A DNA stretch of 64,000 bases from CBDCWT01 sp965223305. Its GTDB lineage: Bacteria > Planctomycetota > Planctomycetia > Pirellulales > Pirellulaceae. Under the pieces are notes generated by a model, which did no database searches, was not told the DNA's origin, and saw nothing but the letters and a program-made list of their open reading frames with translations. This document shows, piece after piece, positions 25,869 through 35,518 of the stretch. The stretch is from the NCBI GenBank assembly GCA_965223305.1, contig CBDCWT010000013.1:62001-126000 (forward strand). Direction: 5' to 3'. Numbering within the stretch: the first letter of the stretch is position 1; each line of letters starts with the position of its first letter. Position numbers and translations under genes: made by a program.

Positions 25869-27302
25869 TTAGGTTTCGCTTGGGGGTGGTCGGCTGTCGG
25901 TGGGGCGTTGTTTTTCGGTGGGGCGTTGTTTTTCGGTGGAGCGTTGTTTTTCGGTGGAGCGTTGTTTTTTCATGAATTTGGTCGACTTGGGGCGACGCGG
26001 GTGCGCGCGTCGGGGGTAATTTCGGCCGGGACGGTTGGGGAGTTTCGCGTAACGCGCCGTAAGCTGAAGGGCTTCCTCGAAGCGGCTGGTCCAGGCCGCA
26101 CTGTCGCAGGGTCCGTACGTGAGTAAGTAGCTCGAGAAGTTGTCCCACACACGTGTGAAACTCAGGCGACGCGGAGGCACACCTGCCAACGACGCCGCTT
26201 GACGACGGAACTGCACCACCAAGTTGTAAGCCACGATCGAGGTCAGCAACTCCTTTTTCACCATCGCCACGCTCTGAGCCCGGATGTTTTCCGTGTCCAA
26301 GGCGACCTTGATGTCGCGGATGTCATGTTCGACGTCGTAGCGGCGCGCGTAGTGCTCGCCTGCTTCGATGGCTGACAGTGGCAAAGTTGTCACCAAGTAA
26401 AGCGTCTCCCCGTTTTCGAGGGGAGCTTCGTGGAGAAAAACATCAACCGTGGCGTCCTCAGGCAATTCCGGATGCGAGCGGCGGTCTTTCGCGCTGGGCG
26501 TCCAACGGACTTCATACGTGCGGTAGCAGTCAAAGTCTTCCACCAAGGTCGCTCGACGGCGTAGTGGCTTGAAACGCGACTTGGTCATGCGAAACAGAAT
26601 TGGATGGCCGGTGCCGACGACGTGGTAGACGACTCCGAAGATGCCGAAGCCGGAGTCTGCCATCATGATCGCACCGGGCGGTAGCCGTTCGGCGATCGCT
26701 TTGGCTTGGGCCGCTTCTGAAGTATTGTGCTCGCCGTACATAGCTCCAATTTCAGGCGGCAACGCGACGCCGCTGCACAACTCGTGAGCAACCAGCAGCA
26801 TGGCGACCGGCCACACCGTTTCGCCGTGTTGGTTCGTGGCCGGCGGGAAGGCTGCTTGCAACTCGGGAGTCGGCGACAAGGTGATCGTGGTGCCGTCAAT
26901 AAGAAACGTCAACTGATTGTCGAAGATGGGCGTCGCGGTCTCGATCAGCGATTGGCTGACACGCTCAGCGAGGTACTCGACCGTTCGCAGTTCGAGCCGC
27001 TGTCGGGCGTTGCTGTACGCGGCGGACGATTGCGAGAGAGTTCCTTCGGAGACACGTTTGTTGGGCGGCAGCAGTTCTCGGCTGTAAGCTAGCACGTCTT
27101 TGACGACGCCTTCGAGCGACTTGCCGCCACCGAGCCGCTGCAAGATGAGCATCCACAACGTGAGATAGGTGGTGTAGATGGTGTTGGGTGAAGAAGGCTG
27201 CAATCGACTCAGTTCTTCCTCCGGCAGCATTTGCCGGAGCGTATCAATGGCGGCATACAGCTCTTGCTCTGTGAACGCGGTCCTCTGATCGTTCTTTGCC
27301 AT
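25869..27302 (-). CDS. IS4-family DDE transposase
   Basis: 477 residues from ATG 27302, chosen because AGGAGG lies 7 bp upstream; the frame also opens at 27320. DDE residues are visible: D136 in FLIDGTTITL, D216 in MMADSGFG and E325 inside YARRYDVEHDIRDIK. The last fits the Y-(2)-R-(3)-E-(6)-K signature of the IS4 family exactly. The C-terminus is basic and ends in a KQRSTE-type hexapeptide repeated four times, encoded by the 18-bp tandem repeat at 25899. The frame is intact, so the enzyme may be active. Both sides carry the same GCTGGGCGTTAGCCCAATG sequence in inverted orientation. These may be the IS ends or the repeat it inserted into; a target duplication could not be settled. Confidence 0.9.
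   Translation of the reverse strand: MAKNDQRTAFTEQELYAAIDTLRQMLPEEELSRLQPSSPNTIYTTYLTLWMLILQRLGGGKSLEGVVKDVLAYSRELLPPNKRVSEGTLSQSSAAYSNARQRLELRTVEYLAERVSQSLIETATPIFDNQLTFLIDGTTITLSPTPELQAAFPPATNQHGETVWPVAMLLVAHELCSGVALPPEIGAMYGEHNTSEAAQAKAIAERLPPGAIMMADSGFGIFGVVYHVVGTGHPILFRMTKSRFKPLRRRATLVEDFDCYRTYEVRWTPSAKDRRSHPELPEDATVDVFLHEAPLENGETLYLVTTLPLSAIEAGEHYARRYDVEHDIRDIKVALDTENIRAQSVAMVKKELLTSIVAYNLVVQFRRQAASLAGVPPRRLSFTRVWDNFSSYLLTYGPCDSAAWTSRFEEALQLTARYAKLPNRPGRNYPRRAHPRRPKSTKFMKKQRSTEKQRSTEKQRPTEKQRPTDSRPPPSET
25899..25970. repeat. 18-bp tandem repeat, 4 units, inside the transposase 3' end
   Basis: Four units of GGTGGGGCGTTGTTTTTC or its one-base variant with GGTGGAGC (25899-25916, 25917-25934, 25935-25952, 25953-25970, the last ending T). 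The units come in two identical pairs. They stay in frame and encode repeated Lys-Gln-Arg-Ser/Pro-Thr-Glu in the transposase tail. Confidence 0.95.
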
Positions 27303-27320
27303 CGTGTGCCCTCCTGACAT

Positions 27321-27786
27321 GGCAGTCCAAAACCAAATCAGGATGACAGCGCAAATCTCGTGCCAAAAAGTGTCTTCTTGTCACTGTTTAACAAAATTAG
27401 CGGCATTGGGCTAACGCCCAGCGGCTGATTTTGCGCAGTCACACTGCAAGGCAGAAGGCCATCCTGTCGATCCTGTAAATCCTGTCAACAGGCAGAAGGG
27501 ACAGGATCTACAGGATCAACAGGATGGTCCTTTGCTCGGCGGGCGACTCGGCAACATCAGCCGCTGGGCGTTAGCCCACGGTTTCAACAAAACCTCCGAT
27601 GCAACCTCGGCTCGGCAGGCGCCTCGCCCTCCCGAGCGTCTTGCATGACTGTTGCAGTGGGTGTGATGGGCGCAAGTTCCAACAAAACCGGATGCTAACG
27701 CATTCCGGCTGATTCGTTTGTCAAGAAACCAAACGTCGTGATTTAGAGATCGCCGATACTTGCACGAGCGCGGATAGGGAACTACA
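27321..27786. repeat. Gene-free stretch packed with dispersed hairpin modules
   Basis: In order: the GGGCTAACGCCCAGCGGCTG module (about 27412-27437); an inverted pair of TCCTGTAAATCCTGTCAACA type with ACAGGATCTACAGGATCAAC (about 27461-27526); a second CAGCCGCTGGGCGTTAGCCC module (27557); a GGCTCGGCAGGCGCCTCGCC module (about 27607-27645); and the CCGGATGCTAACGCATTCCG hairpin (about 27682-27710). No gene is seen up to 27886. Confidence 0.8.
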
Positions 27787-27886
27787 TTGGCTCGAACAGT
27801 AGAAAAGAGGCGGCGTTTACCATCATCTCCGACGTCCGTCTTGCTTCCTGCAATGATCCCGTGGACCAGGTGCTCGCGTTGCGGTC

Positions 27887-29617
27887 ATGACATTCTCAAA
27901 CCGGTGGCCGCAGTCAATCATGAACCTGATCGTTGCGTTCTTCCTTCTTTCTCCTGCCGCGGCCGGCGTCGCAGATGAGCTTGAGGCTCAACGAGAATCC
28001 TACCGCCAGTATGCTGCCGAGCACGAAGGCGACCCCCTGCTCGGCAAGCAGATTTACGAGCAAGACGAAAAGCTGCTCTGTAAGAAGTGCCACAACATCC
28101 GTGGACAGGAATTGAGCGGACCGAATCTGGAGGGCATTGCTGACAAGTACTCGCGAGACGCCCTCATCAAACACATCCTCAAGCCAAGCGACAGTATCAA
28201 ACCGGGATTTGAGCAGGTTCAGGTGATTACCAAAGACGGCCGTATCGTGACTGGGCGTCTCGAGCGAGCGAATCAGAGCATCCACCGTCTCATTGACAGC
28301 GAAGGTAAACAGACCGACGTGCCTTCGGACACCATCGAAGAAGTGGCGGTATCTGCTCGCTCAATGATGGCGGAGAACATGTATGCATCGATCACCAAGG
28401 CACAGTTCGCCGACTTGATCGCCTACTTGCAAACGTTGAAATTCGGCGTGAACGAGGGGCTGCTCGCGGGCGGCAGGAGGATTGAGATTGCTCGACTGAT
28501 GCCGGCCATCGGCTTCGAGGCTCTAGCGTCGGATGAGCTGCAGTTTCAGAACCCGGTGTGGTGCGGCGCGTTTCCCGGCACGCCGCAAGATCTGGCGGTC
28601 ATTGAGCACCACACGTCGCGAATCTGGCGGATTGTGCGAGACGAGGGTCCCCTGCGGAAAGAGCTGTTTCTCGATCTCAGCGGGGAAACACACCTCAGCA
28701 ATAATCAAGGGCTGATGTGTATGGCGTTCCACCCGAACTACATCAAGAACCGCCGATATTTCCTCAAGTACGAAGTCAAGGAAGAAGGCGATGTCAAGAC
28801 GACGGTTGCCGAACGCCGCGCCGCGCCGGACGGGCTCCGCGATAGCGGACAACCATCGCGTCGACTATTGGAGATCGTACAACCTGCCTTCAACCACAAC
28901 GGCGGCTGCCTGGCGTTCGGCCCCGATGGCAAGCTGTACACCGCTTTCGGGGACGGGGGACCTCAACGTGACCCACCCGGGTACTCACAAAACCTCCGTG
29001 TTTTCCATGGTTCCATGCTGCGAATCGACGTGAATACCAAGTCGGCTGGACTGCCCTATGGCATTCCGGTGGATAACCCATTCCTGTCGGCGCATCGGGA
29101 GGATCCCACCATTCGCCCGGAAACATGGGCCCTCGGATTTCGGGAGCCGTGGCGTTTCAGTTTCGACGCAGTCACTGGCGAACTCTATCTCGGTGACGTT
29201 GGGCAGGATAAGTATGAGGAGGTGTGCCTGGTGCAGCGCGCCGACAACCATGGCTGGAACGTGCGTGAGGGGTACAGCGGTTTTTCGGATGAGTACCGCC
29301 GCGAAAACGAAACGTATGTTGACCCGATTCTTGCTTACGAACACGGCTTAGGTTTCTCGGTCACAGGCGGCCATGTGTATCGCGGAGCCGCACATCCGGG
29401 CTGGCAAGGCGTCTACATCTTCGGTGACTACAATACACGCCGCGTGTGGGGCTTGCGCCAGCGGGGTGGTGTCGTTGAACGAGTTGTGGAAATTGGAACT
29501 GCGCCCGGAGGAATCGCTTCGTTTGGCGTCGATCAAGCGGGTGAGATCTATGTGGTGACGTACATGGGGATCATCGCGCGGTTGGATCTTGGTCAAACCG
29601 ACTTCCCAGATAAATGA
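27887..29617 (+). CDS. Cytochrome c domain fused to PQQ-dependent sugar dehydrogenase
   Basis: 576 residues; the ATG at 27887 or the internal ATG at 27920 both precede a signal peptide (MNLIVAFFLLSPAAAGVA). The N-terminal heme domain (about 45-185) has one CxxCH (LLCKKCHNIRGQELSGPNLE) and the planctomycete heme-binding core (LIKHILKPSDSIKPGFEQVQ). Residues about 200-570 form the glucose/sorbosone dehydrogenase propeller: NQGLMCMAFHPNYIKNRRYF, FNHNGGCLAFGPDGKLYTAF, GDGGPQRDPPGYSQNLRV and ALGFREPWRFSFDAVTGELY. Enzymes of this fold oxidise aldoses with PQQ; the fused cytochrome is the natural electron acceptor. It probably acts in the periplasm on sugars released nearby. The upstream 27787-27886 shows nothing. 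Confidence 0.9.
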   Translation: MTFSNRWPQSIMNLIVAFFLLSPAAAGVADELEAQRESYRQYAAEHEGDPLLGKQIYEQDEKLLCKKCHNIRGQELSGPNLEGIADKYSRDALIKHILKPSDSIKPGFEQVQVITKDGRIVTGRLERANQSIHRLIDSEGKQTDVPSDTIEEVAVSARSMMAENMYASITKAQFADLIAYLQTLKFGVNEGLLAGGRRIEIARLMPAIGFEALASDELQFQNPVWCGAFPGTPQDLAVIEHHTSRIWRIVRDEGPLRKELFLDLSGETHLSNNQGLMCMAFHPNYIKNRRYFLKYEVKEEGDVKTTVAERRAAPDGLRDSGQPSRRLLEIVQPAFNHNGGCLAFGPDGKLYTAFGDGGPQRDPPGYSQNLRVFHGSMLRIDVNTKSAGLPYGIPVDNPFLSAHREDPTIRPETWALGFREPWRFSFDAVTGELYLGDVGQDKYEEVCLVQRADNHGWNVREGYSGFSDEYRRENETYVDPILAYEHGLGFSVTGGHVYRGAAHPGWQGVYIFGDYNTRRVWGLRQRGGVVERVVEIGTAPGGIASFGVDQAGEIYVVTYMGIIARLDLGQTDFPDK

Positions 29618-29750
29618 CAGGAGAACTGGGACAGGAAGGTCGCGTTGGTTTCAACTGGGCCGACGAATGGCCGGCACGGCTCGAACGGCTTGGAAGGCCG
29701 TGGTGTGGCGGGCAACTGGTGGCAAGCAACAAACGCAGCTGCGGGCACGA

Positions 29751-32564
29751 CTAACGTTCCCCCGGTCCAATGCTGACCGCAGAGACCTTGTACTCGGGAA
29801 TCTTGGCGATGGGGTCCAACGCCCGGTTCGTAAGGTTGTTGACGTTGCATCGACCGGGAAAATGGAAGTTGCCGAACACGACGCCGGGGGCGACACGTTC
29901 GGTTACGACCGCTCGGGCCGACATCTCGCCTCGCCGTGATCTGAGATGCACCGGTTCGCCGCTTTCAATTCCAAATCTGGCCGCATCGTCCGGGCTCACT
30001 TCGACAACGGACTCCGGACAGGCTTCCGTTAGCGGTCTCGATCGTCGAGTGAGCTCGCCGCCGTGCCAGTGATAGAGAACGCGGCCGGTTGTCAGCAATA
30101 GCGGATACTCCGAGTCCGGCAGCTCGTTCGCATCGAGATGCTCGACTGCGTGGAACTTTCCTTTCCCACGCGTGAACCGGCCCACATGCAGAATCGGTGT
30201 TCCCGGGTGGTCGGCCGATTCGACTGGCCATTGAAGGCGTTCACCTCGCAACAAGCGAACACTTGAGACCCCAGCGTAGGAAGGTGTCAAGTTCGCAATC
30301 TCGTCCAGAATCTCACCCGTGTCCTCGTATCGCCATCCAGCGAAAGGACCGACAGGCCGGCTCTGCAGTTTGTCAAGCGTGGTTTGTGCCAGCTTCGAGG
30401 TGATTTTCCAGTCTGGCAGCGCAGCGCCGGGCGGATCAATCGCCTGTCGAAAGGGCTGAATCCGTCGCTCGGTATTGGTGAAGCTGCCAGACTTCTCGGC
30501 AAAACAGGCGCCGGGCAGCAAAACGTCTGCGTAGACTGCCGTTTCCGAATCGAGAATCTCCTGCAGGACGACGAACTCGGAGTTGGCAAGGCAGCGACGC
30601 GCGTGGTTGCTATCTGGTTCGGTCATCGCTGGATCCTCGCCGAGGATGTAGAGCGCACGGATTCGATTGTCGCCAGCTGCCTCCAGCATTTCGGTGACCG
30701 TCAAGCCTGGTTCGTCTGCGAGGAGTCCGGTCGCTGCGTCGCCCTCTGCTTTGGTCTCACCCGGTTGCTCCAAGCTCCAAGCCGAGGCGAACTTCGCCGA
30801 CATCGCCTCATTCGCGACCGCTTGGTATCCAGGAAACACATTCGGCAGGGCTCCCATGTCACACGCGCCTTGCACGTTGTTCTGCCCGCGGAGGGGATTC
30901 ACGCCGCCGCCTGGTATTCCCATGTTGCCCAACAGCATCTGTAGGTTTCCAAGGCTGAGCACGTTCAACACACCACTGGTGTGTTGCGTGATCCCCATCG
31001 ACCAAATGACTGCCATGGGCTTGTGTTGCGCCAAAATGGCGGCCGCTCGACGAATGTCCTCGGCGCCGACCCCTGAAATGCTGCTGGCCAGCTCTGGCGT
31101 GTATTTCTCGACAACCGCGAGGAATTCCTCGAAGGCCTCACATCGCTCGCGAATAAACGAATCGTCATGCCATCCATTTTCAACGATCACGTTCATGATT
31201 CCGTTGAGTAACGCCACGTCGGTGCCAGGTCGTTGGCGAAGATGTAGCCCGGCAAATTCGCAGATGTCGATCTGCCGAGGGTCGGCAACAACGATCTGTG
31301 CCCCTCGCCGCAGGACGGCCTGCCTCAACAGGGCGCCGAAGACAGGATGCTGTTCTGTCGTGTTCGAGCCGATGATGAAGATCGCCTCGGCACGGTTGGC
31401 GATATCGTCCATCGAGTTGCTCATTGCTCCCGACCCGAAGCACATCGCCAATCCTGCAACGGTGGAAGAGTGACAAAGCCGGGCGCAATGGTCGATGTTG
31501 TGCGTACCCAGCACTTGGCGAGCAAACTTTTGCATCAGGTAGTTTTCCTCGTTGCTGCACTTGGCCGACGACAGGACCCCGAACGCGTTGGGCCCCGATT
31601 GCCGCTTTATCGCGGCGAAGCGGTGGGCTACGAGTTCATACGCTGTCTCCCAGTCGATCTCGACCCACTCGCCGCGGTCGGCTGGTCGGCTGTGCCAACT
31701 CTCGCCCTCGAGTACCCAGCGGCGGGCTTGGGGCCTGGCGAGCCTATCCGCATGATGGACAAAGCCGTGCCCGTAGCGCCCCTTCACGCACAGCGCCATG
31801 CCGTTGACCGGAGCGTTCGGATTCGAGGTGACATGCGTAATCCGATTGCCTGAAACGTTGAGGTCGAATTGGCAGCCAACACCGCAGTACGGGCAAGTGG
31901 TTGTAACCAGTTCGTCCGGCGCGGCCGCTGAGAAGGCTGGGCGATCGGCCAACGCACCCGTCGGACAATAGGCAGAACAAGCTCCGCACGATTCACAACG
32001 CGCGTCGAGCATCGTGGTATCGGCGCCTGCGATGATCCGCGTGTCTGGCCCACGATAGCCAACCCCCAAAACGAAACGGCCTTGGACTTCCTCGCAGGCC
32101 CGAACACAGCGTGTACAGAGGATGCACTTGTTGAGATCGACACGCACAAAGGGATTGGGATCGCTGTCCACCACATATCGAGGAGGCGCCTCGGAATGAC
32201 TGGGCAGTTGCACTTCGTAGCACTTGAGCCAGTGTTGGAACTCCGTCTCCGCCTGGTGGGCGGGCGAGCCCCCTCCCTCATCGTAGCTCTGCAGTAACAG
32301 TTCCAGAATCGTCCGACGCGTTTCGATTAGTTCAGGTGTATCAGTTCGAACGACCATTCCCTCCACGGCCTGAAGGGTACACGCCGGTTCATGGGTTCGC
32401 TCGCCATTTACCTCGACCAGACACAACCGACAAGATCCGACGGGCGAGAGATCTTTATGATGGCAGAGTGTCGGGATGGTAATGCCCGCCTTCTCCGCGG
32501 TCTGCAGTACCGTCTGCCCTTCGGTGACTTCGCAAGCCCTGCCGTCGATTTCGATTGTCACCAT
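29751..32564 (-). CDS. fdhF: NAD-type formate dehydrogenase, molybdopterin alpha subunit (cysteine form)
   Basis: 937 residues; ATG 32564 with GGAG 8 bp upstream. The N-terminal 2Fe-2S domain has C34, C45, C48 and C62. Two 4Fe-4S motifs follow (C147/150/153/157 and C190/193/196/200), then the molybdopterin-enzyme cluster (CPYCGVGC from 224, C259). The catalytic loop reads HCARLCHSSTVAGL: C364 stands where selenocysteine sits in E. coli FdhH, so this is a Cys enzyme. Further core signatures are GSNTTEQHPVFG, MGITQHTSGVLNVLSLGN and NPLRGQNNVQGACDMGALPN, ending with a molybdopterin-binding domain. It oxidises formate to CO2 and passes electrons through the Fe-S chain to the NuoEF-like subunit encoded 58 bp upstream. 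It lacks a leader, so it is cytoplasmic. No fdhD or cofactor genes are in the window. Confidence 0.93.
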   Translation of the reverse strand: MVTIEIDGRACEVTEGQTVLQTAEKAGITIPTLCHHKDLSPVGSCRLCLVEVNGERTHEPACTLQAVEGMVVRTDTPELIETRRTILELLLQSYDEGGGSPAHQAETEFQHWLKCYEVQLPSHSEAPPRYVVDSDPNPFVRVDLNKCILCTRCVRACEEVQGRFVLGVGYRGPDTRIIAGADTTMLDARCESCGACSAYCPTGALADRPAFSAAAPDELVTTTCPYCGVGCQFDLNVSGNRITHVTSNPNAPVNGMALCVKGRYGHGFVHHADRLARPQARRWVLEGESWHSRPADRGEWVEIDWETAYELVAHRFAAIKRQSGPNAFGVLSSAKCSNEENYLMQKFARQVLGTHNIDHCARLCHSSTVAGLAMCFGSGAMSNSMDDIANRAEAIFIIGSNTTEQHPVFGALLRQAVLRRGAQIVVADPRQIDICEFAGLHLRQRPGTDVALLNGIMNVIVENGWHDDSFIRERCEAFEEFLAVVEKYTPELASSISGVGAEDIRRAAAILAQHKPMAVIWSMGITQHTSGVLNVLSLGNLQMLLGNMGIPGGGVNPLRGQNNVQGACDMGALPNVFPGYQAVANEAMSAKFASAWSLEQPGETKAEGDAATGLLADEPGLTVTEMLEAAGDNRIRALYILGEDPAMTEPDSNHARRCLANSEFVVLQEILDSETAVYADVLLPGACFAEKSGSFTNTERRIQPFRQAIDPPGAALPDWKITSKLAQTTLDKLQSRPVGPFAGWRYEDTGEILDEIANLTPSYAGVSSVRLLRGERLQWPVESADHPGTPILHVGRFTRGKGKFHAVEHLDANELPDSEYPLLLTTGRVLYHWHGGELTRRSRPLTEACPESVVEVSPDDAARFGIESGEPVHLRSRRGEMSARAVVTERVAPGVVFGNFHFPGRCNVNNLTNRALDPIAKIPEYKVSAVSIGPGER

Positions 32565-32622
32565 TCATCAAACTCCCCGCGGTGGCAGAGCCTCCGCTAT
32601 GAGGTACACCTGCGAGCCTGTC

Positions 32623-34347
32623 TTATCCGGCTCCGGTGAATTCCTGGCGAAAACATTCAATGGCACTGTCGATTGGCCAAGAAACTGATTGCCCTAGTCC
32701 ACACAGCGACGCGTGCCGCATCACCGCTGATAGTCGGCGGAGCGCGGCGATCTCGTCCGGCGTGGTGCTCCCATCGCGGATTCGGCCCAGGATGCTGCGG
32801 GCAGCACGAGTTCCTTCGCGGCATGGAGTGCACTTTCCGCACGACTCAATTTCGAAGAACCGCAACAACCACTCCAACAGCGTGACGGCGGACACCGAGT
32901 CGTCAAGCACAAGTACGGAGCCAGTTCCAAGCGAGACGCCCCGCTGCCACGAGTGAGAGTCGAGCGGCACATCGAGTTTTGAATGGTCGACAATTGTGCC
33001 GGCAGCACCGCCACAGAGCGCCATCTTGAACACAGAATCGGGCAACATACCCCCTGCAAACCGGTCGATCAGCTGGCGAAGGGAGACGCCGAACGGCACT
33101 TCGAATACGCCGGGGCGGTTGACGTGTCCCGTCACAGTAAACAGCTTAGTGCCAGGACTGTGCTCCGTACCCATCGAGCGGTACCAGGTTGCCCCGCGAG
33201 CGATGATAGGTGGCACGCTACACAGCGTTTCTACGTTGTTCGCCACCGTCGGCTGGCCTCGAAATCCCCTTTCCGTCGGATAGGGCGGCCGAATGCGGGG
33301 TTCGCCACGGCGCCCCTCAAGCGATTCCAACAAGGCCGATTCCTCACCGCAGATATAGGCGCCGGCGCCACGGTGCAGCTCCACCGCGAACGAAAAGTCG
33401 GAGCCAAGAATCTGTTGTCCAAGCATTCCCCGCTGTTCGGCCTGCCGAATAGCATGCTCGAGGCAGCGCGCGGCAAATTCATACTCACCCCGAATGTAGA
33501 TCGTTCCATGGTCCGCACCAATCGCGTACCCGGTCAGCGCCATCCCTTCCAGTAGCAGATGGGGGTCGCCTTCCAACAGAACACGATCCTTGAAGGCCAT
33601 CGGCTCCGACTCGTCGGCGTTGCATACGACATACTTTGGAGAGCTGGCAGCGTCGGCGACCACTTGCCACTTCCGTCCAGTCGGAAATGCCGCGCCGCCG
33701 CGGCCCTGCAAACCGGAGTCAAGGACTGAGCGGAGCACCTCCTCGGGCCCTCGGGATAGGGCGGCGCCGAGGCTGGAATAGGCACCCAAGTTGATGGCAT
33801 GGTCGATTCGCTGCGGGTCCACCTTGCCGACGCGTGACATCGCAACGCGCACCTCACCAGGCAAAGGGACCGCGTAGGAAGGTGTGTCTCCACGCCACCC
33901 GTCCAACAGGCGCTTTGCACTGCTGGGGTCAATTGGTCCGCAAGGGTCGAGCTCCACCAAAGCTGCGGGGGCCCGATCGCACAGGCCGAGGCAACTCGTG
34001 CGCTCGACTTGGATCGTGGCCTCACCACGTGCAGCAGCTTCGATTGCGCTCCGCACCGCGTCACACCCACGTAGGGCACACGCGGGTCCGTCGCACACTC
34101 GAATGACACGCTCGGCGCGGGGAGTTGTCGAGAACATCGAGTAGAAGCTGGCCACACCGAACGCGTGAGCGTTCGAGATTCCCAACCGATCGGCGGTTAC
34201 ACCGATTGCATCTGCGCCGACGTAGCCAAGACGTGCGTTGACGTCCTGGATAACAGGCAGCAGCGATTCCGACTCGCGACCGCGCTTGGCGACTGCCGCG
34301 TCGGCAATCTCGCTGTGGCGCTCTTGTTGAGGGAGCTTTGCTTGCAT
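32623..34347 (-). CDS. NuoE-NuoF fusion, NADH-forming beta subunit of formate dehydrogenase
   Basis: 574 residues. Residues 1-150 are a NuoE-like thioredoxin fold with the 2Fe-2S ligands C85, C90, C119 and C123 (CX4C...CX3C). The rest is NuoF: FMN/NADH site GLQGRGGAAFPTGRKWQ, VVCNADESEPMAFKDR, then GAGAYICGEESALLESLEG. A final 4Fe-4S site is C503, C506, C509 and C549 (ESCGKCTPCREGT). In NAD-dependent molybdenum formate dehydrogenases the gamma (NuoE) and beta (NuoF) parts are usually separate; here they are fused. All ligands are present, so it should reduce NAD with electrons from the alpha subunit. It lies in the middle of a minus-strand focA-like/beta/alpha operon. Confidence 0.92.
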   Translation of the reverse strand: MQAKLPQQERHSEIADAAVAKRGRESESLLPVIQDVNARLGYVGADAIGVTADRLGISNAHAFGVASFYSMFSTTPRAERVIRVCDGPACALRGCDAVRSAIEAAARGEATIQVERTSCLGLCDRAPAALVELDPCGPIDPSSAKRLLDGWRGDTPSYAVPLPGEVRVAMSRVGKVDPQRIDHAINLGAYSSLGAALSRGPEEVLRSVLDSGLQGRGGAAFPTGRKWQVVADAASSPKYVVCNADESEPMAFKDRVLLEGDPHLLLEGMALTGYAIGADHGTIYIRGEYEFAARCLEHAIRQAEQRGMLGQQILGSDFSFAVELHRGAGAYICGEESALLESLEGRRGEPRIRPPYPTERGFRGQPTVANNVETLCSVPPIIARGATWYRSMGTEHSPGTKLFTVTGHVNRPGVFEVPFGVSLRQLIDRFAGGMLPDSVFKMALCGGAAGTIVDHSKLDVPLDSHSWQRGVSLGTGSVLVLDDSVSAVTLLEWLLRFFEIESCGKCTPCREGTRAARSILGRIRDGSTTPDEIAALRRLSAVMRHASLCGLGQSVSWPIDSAIECFRQEFTGAG

Positions 34348-34459
34348 TTTCTAGCCGTCCAATCCGATCCAACCGCGAGTAGCCTAACCGGTGTCTCACG
34401 GTCGGCGGCAATTCAGCTGCCGCCGCGGAAGCTCCTCGAGCGACAGCCGGTTCGATACT

Positions 34460-35320
34460 CTATCTGGATGCTCGTCGCAGATAGATGAACCAATACACGC
34501 TACCTACCATTACAGCCCCGCCCAGGATGTTACCGATCGTCACCGGCACTAAGTTCATCACAAAGTTGCTCCAAGACAACGCGTCGTAATGCGACGCAGT
34601 CTGACCGACAGTCGTCCAAAAGTTCGTCGAAGCGGCGGAACGGATGAATAAACCAATTGGGATGAAGTACATGTTTGCCACACTGTGCTCGAAACCGGCG
34701 GCGACGAATGCGGTGACCGGAAAAATGATCGATAGGATCTTGTCGGTCGTCGAGCGTGCGCTGAAGCACAACCACACCGCCAGGCAGACCAGAGCATTGC
34801 AGAGGATGCCGAGCGCGATCGCCTGCACGATCCCGATTTGACATTTGGCGTTCGCGATGGCCAGCGCGTTCAAACCGATTACACCCGATCCAAACGTGTG
34901 CTGTCCGCTGACGAACACCAAGGCGGCTGTTGCGATTGCACCGAGGAAGTTGCCGGCATAGACAATGGCCCAGTTTCTCAGCAGCTGGGCGATTGTCACT
35001 TTTCCGCTGGCAGCAGCCATCACGATCAGGTTATTGCCGGTAAACAGTTCCGCGCCGGCAACTACTACGAGTACCAGACCGAGGCAGAATACAAGTCCGG
35101 CCAGCAGCCGAGAGATGCCATAAGGCAGACTACCACCCGCCGTGACGGTGGTGGCAAACACGGCCCCTAGGGCCACGAACGCACCGGCGAGGATGGCGAG
35201 CACAAACATCTGGCCCGCAGGCATCGTTGCCTTGGCGATGCCGACCCGCTCTGCCCGCTCCGCCATCTCGATCGGAATGAAAGCATCAATTTGCAAATTC
35301 TGATCTTGCGTGGTCTTCAT
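34460..35320 (-). CDS. Formate/nitrite transporter family channel (FocA-like)
   Basis: About 286 residues from ATG 35320; the frame continues upstream to 35362, but the added residues are unlike the family. There are six helices: MFVLAILAGAFVALGAVFAT, then LLAGLVFCLGLVLVVVAGAE and so on. The family signatures are GAELFTGNNLIVMAA and FPVTAFVAAGFEHSVANMYF. The family forms pentameric anion channels for formate, nitrite or hydrosulfide. Being first in an operon with formate dehydrogenase subunits makes formate uptake the likely role. The gap to the beta-subunit gene is 112 bp, so a separate weak promoter there is possible. Confidence 0.92.
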   Translation of the reverse strand: MKTTQDQNLQIDAFIPIEMAERAERVGIAKATMPAGQMFVLAILAGAFVALGAVFATTVTAGGSLPYGISRLLAGLVFCLGLVLVVVAGAELFTGNNLIVMAAASGKVTIAQLLRNWAIVYAGNFLGAIATAALVFVSGQHTFGSGVIGLNALAIANAKCQIGIVQAIALGILCNALVCLAVWLCFSARSTTDKILSIIFPVTAFVAAGFEHSVANMYFIPIGLFIRSAASTNFWTTVGQTASHYDALSWSNFVMNLVPVTIGNILGGAVMVGSVYWFIYLRRASR

Positions 35321-35518
35321 GCCTGTCAGAACCAGCAAGTTGCGTGCCCGCAATCCGCACACTTGCCGAGAGCGCCACAGCGCTCAGGCAAGTGTCGATT
35401 TGCGTCGTTGGGCTGAGCCTACCTTGGCCGCCGACTGTGCTGGGTTGCACGCAGATGGTCACCTACGCGCGCTGCGGAGCGGCGATTTGTGAAAAGGGGA
35501 GGAGCGCAACGCCGTTAA

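Noticed and set aside
25722..26126. 134-codon plus-strand frame with GALFFG repeats
   Set aside because: It is the reverse of the 18-bp tandem repeat at the end of the IS4 transposase, which has a complete catalytic signature on the other strand.
31440..31500. Selenocysteine site in formate dehydrogenase
   Set aside because: The codon at the catalytic position gives Cys (HCARLCHSS) and the frame has no internal TGA.
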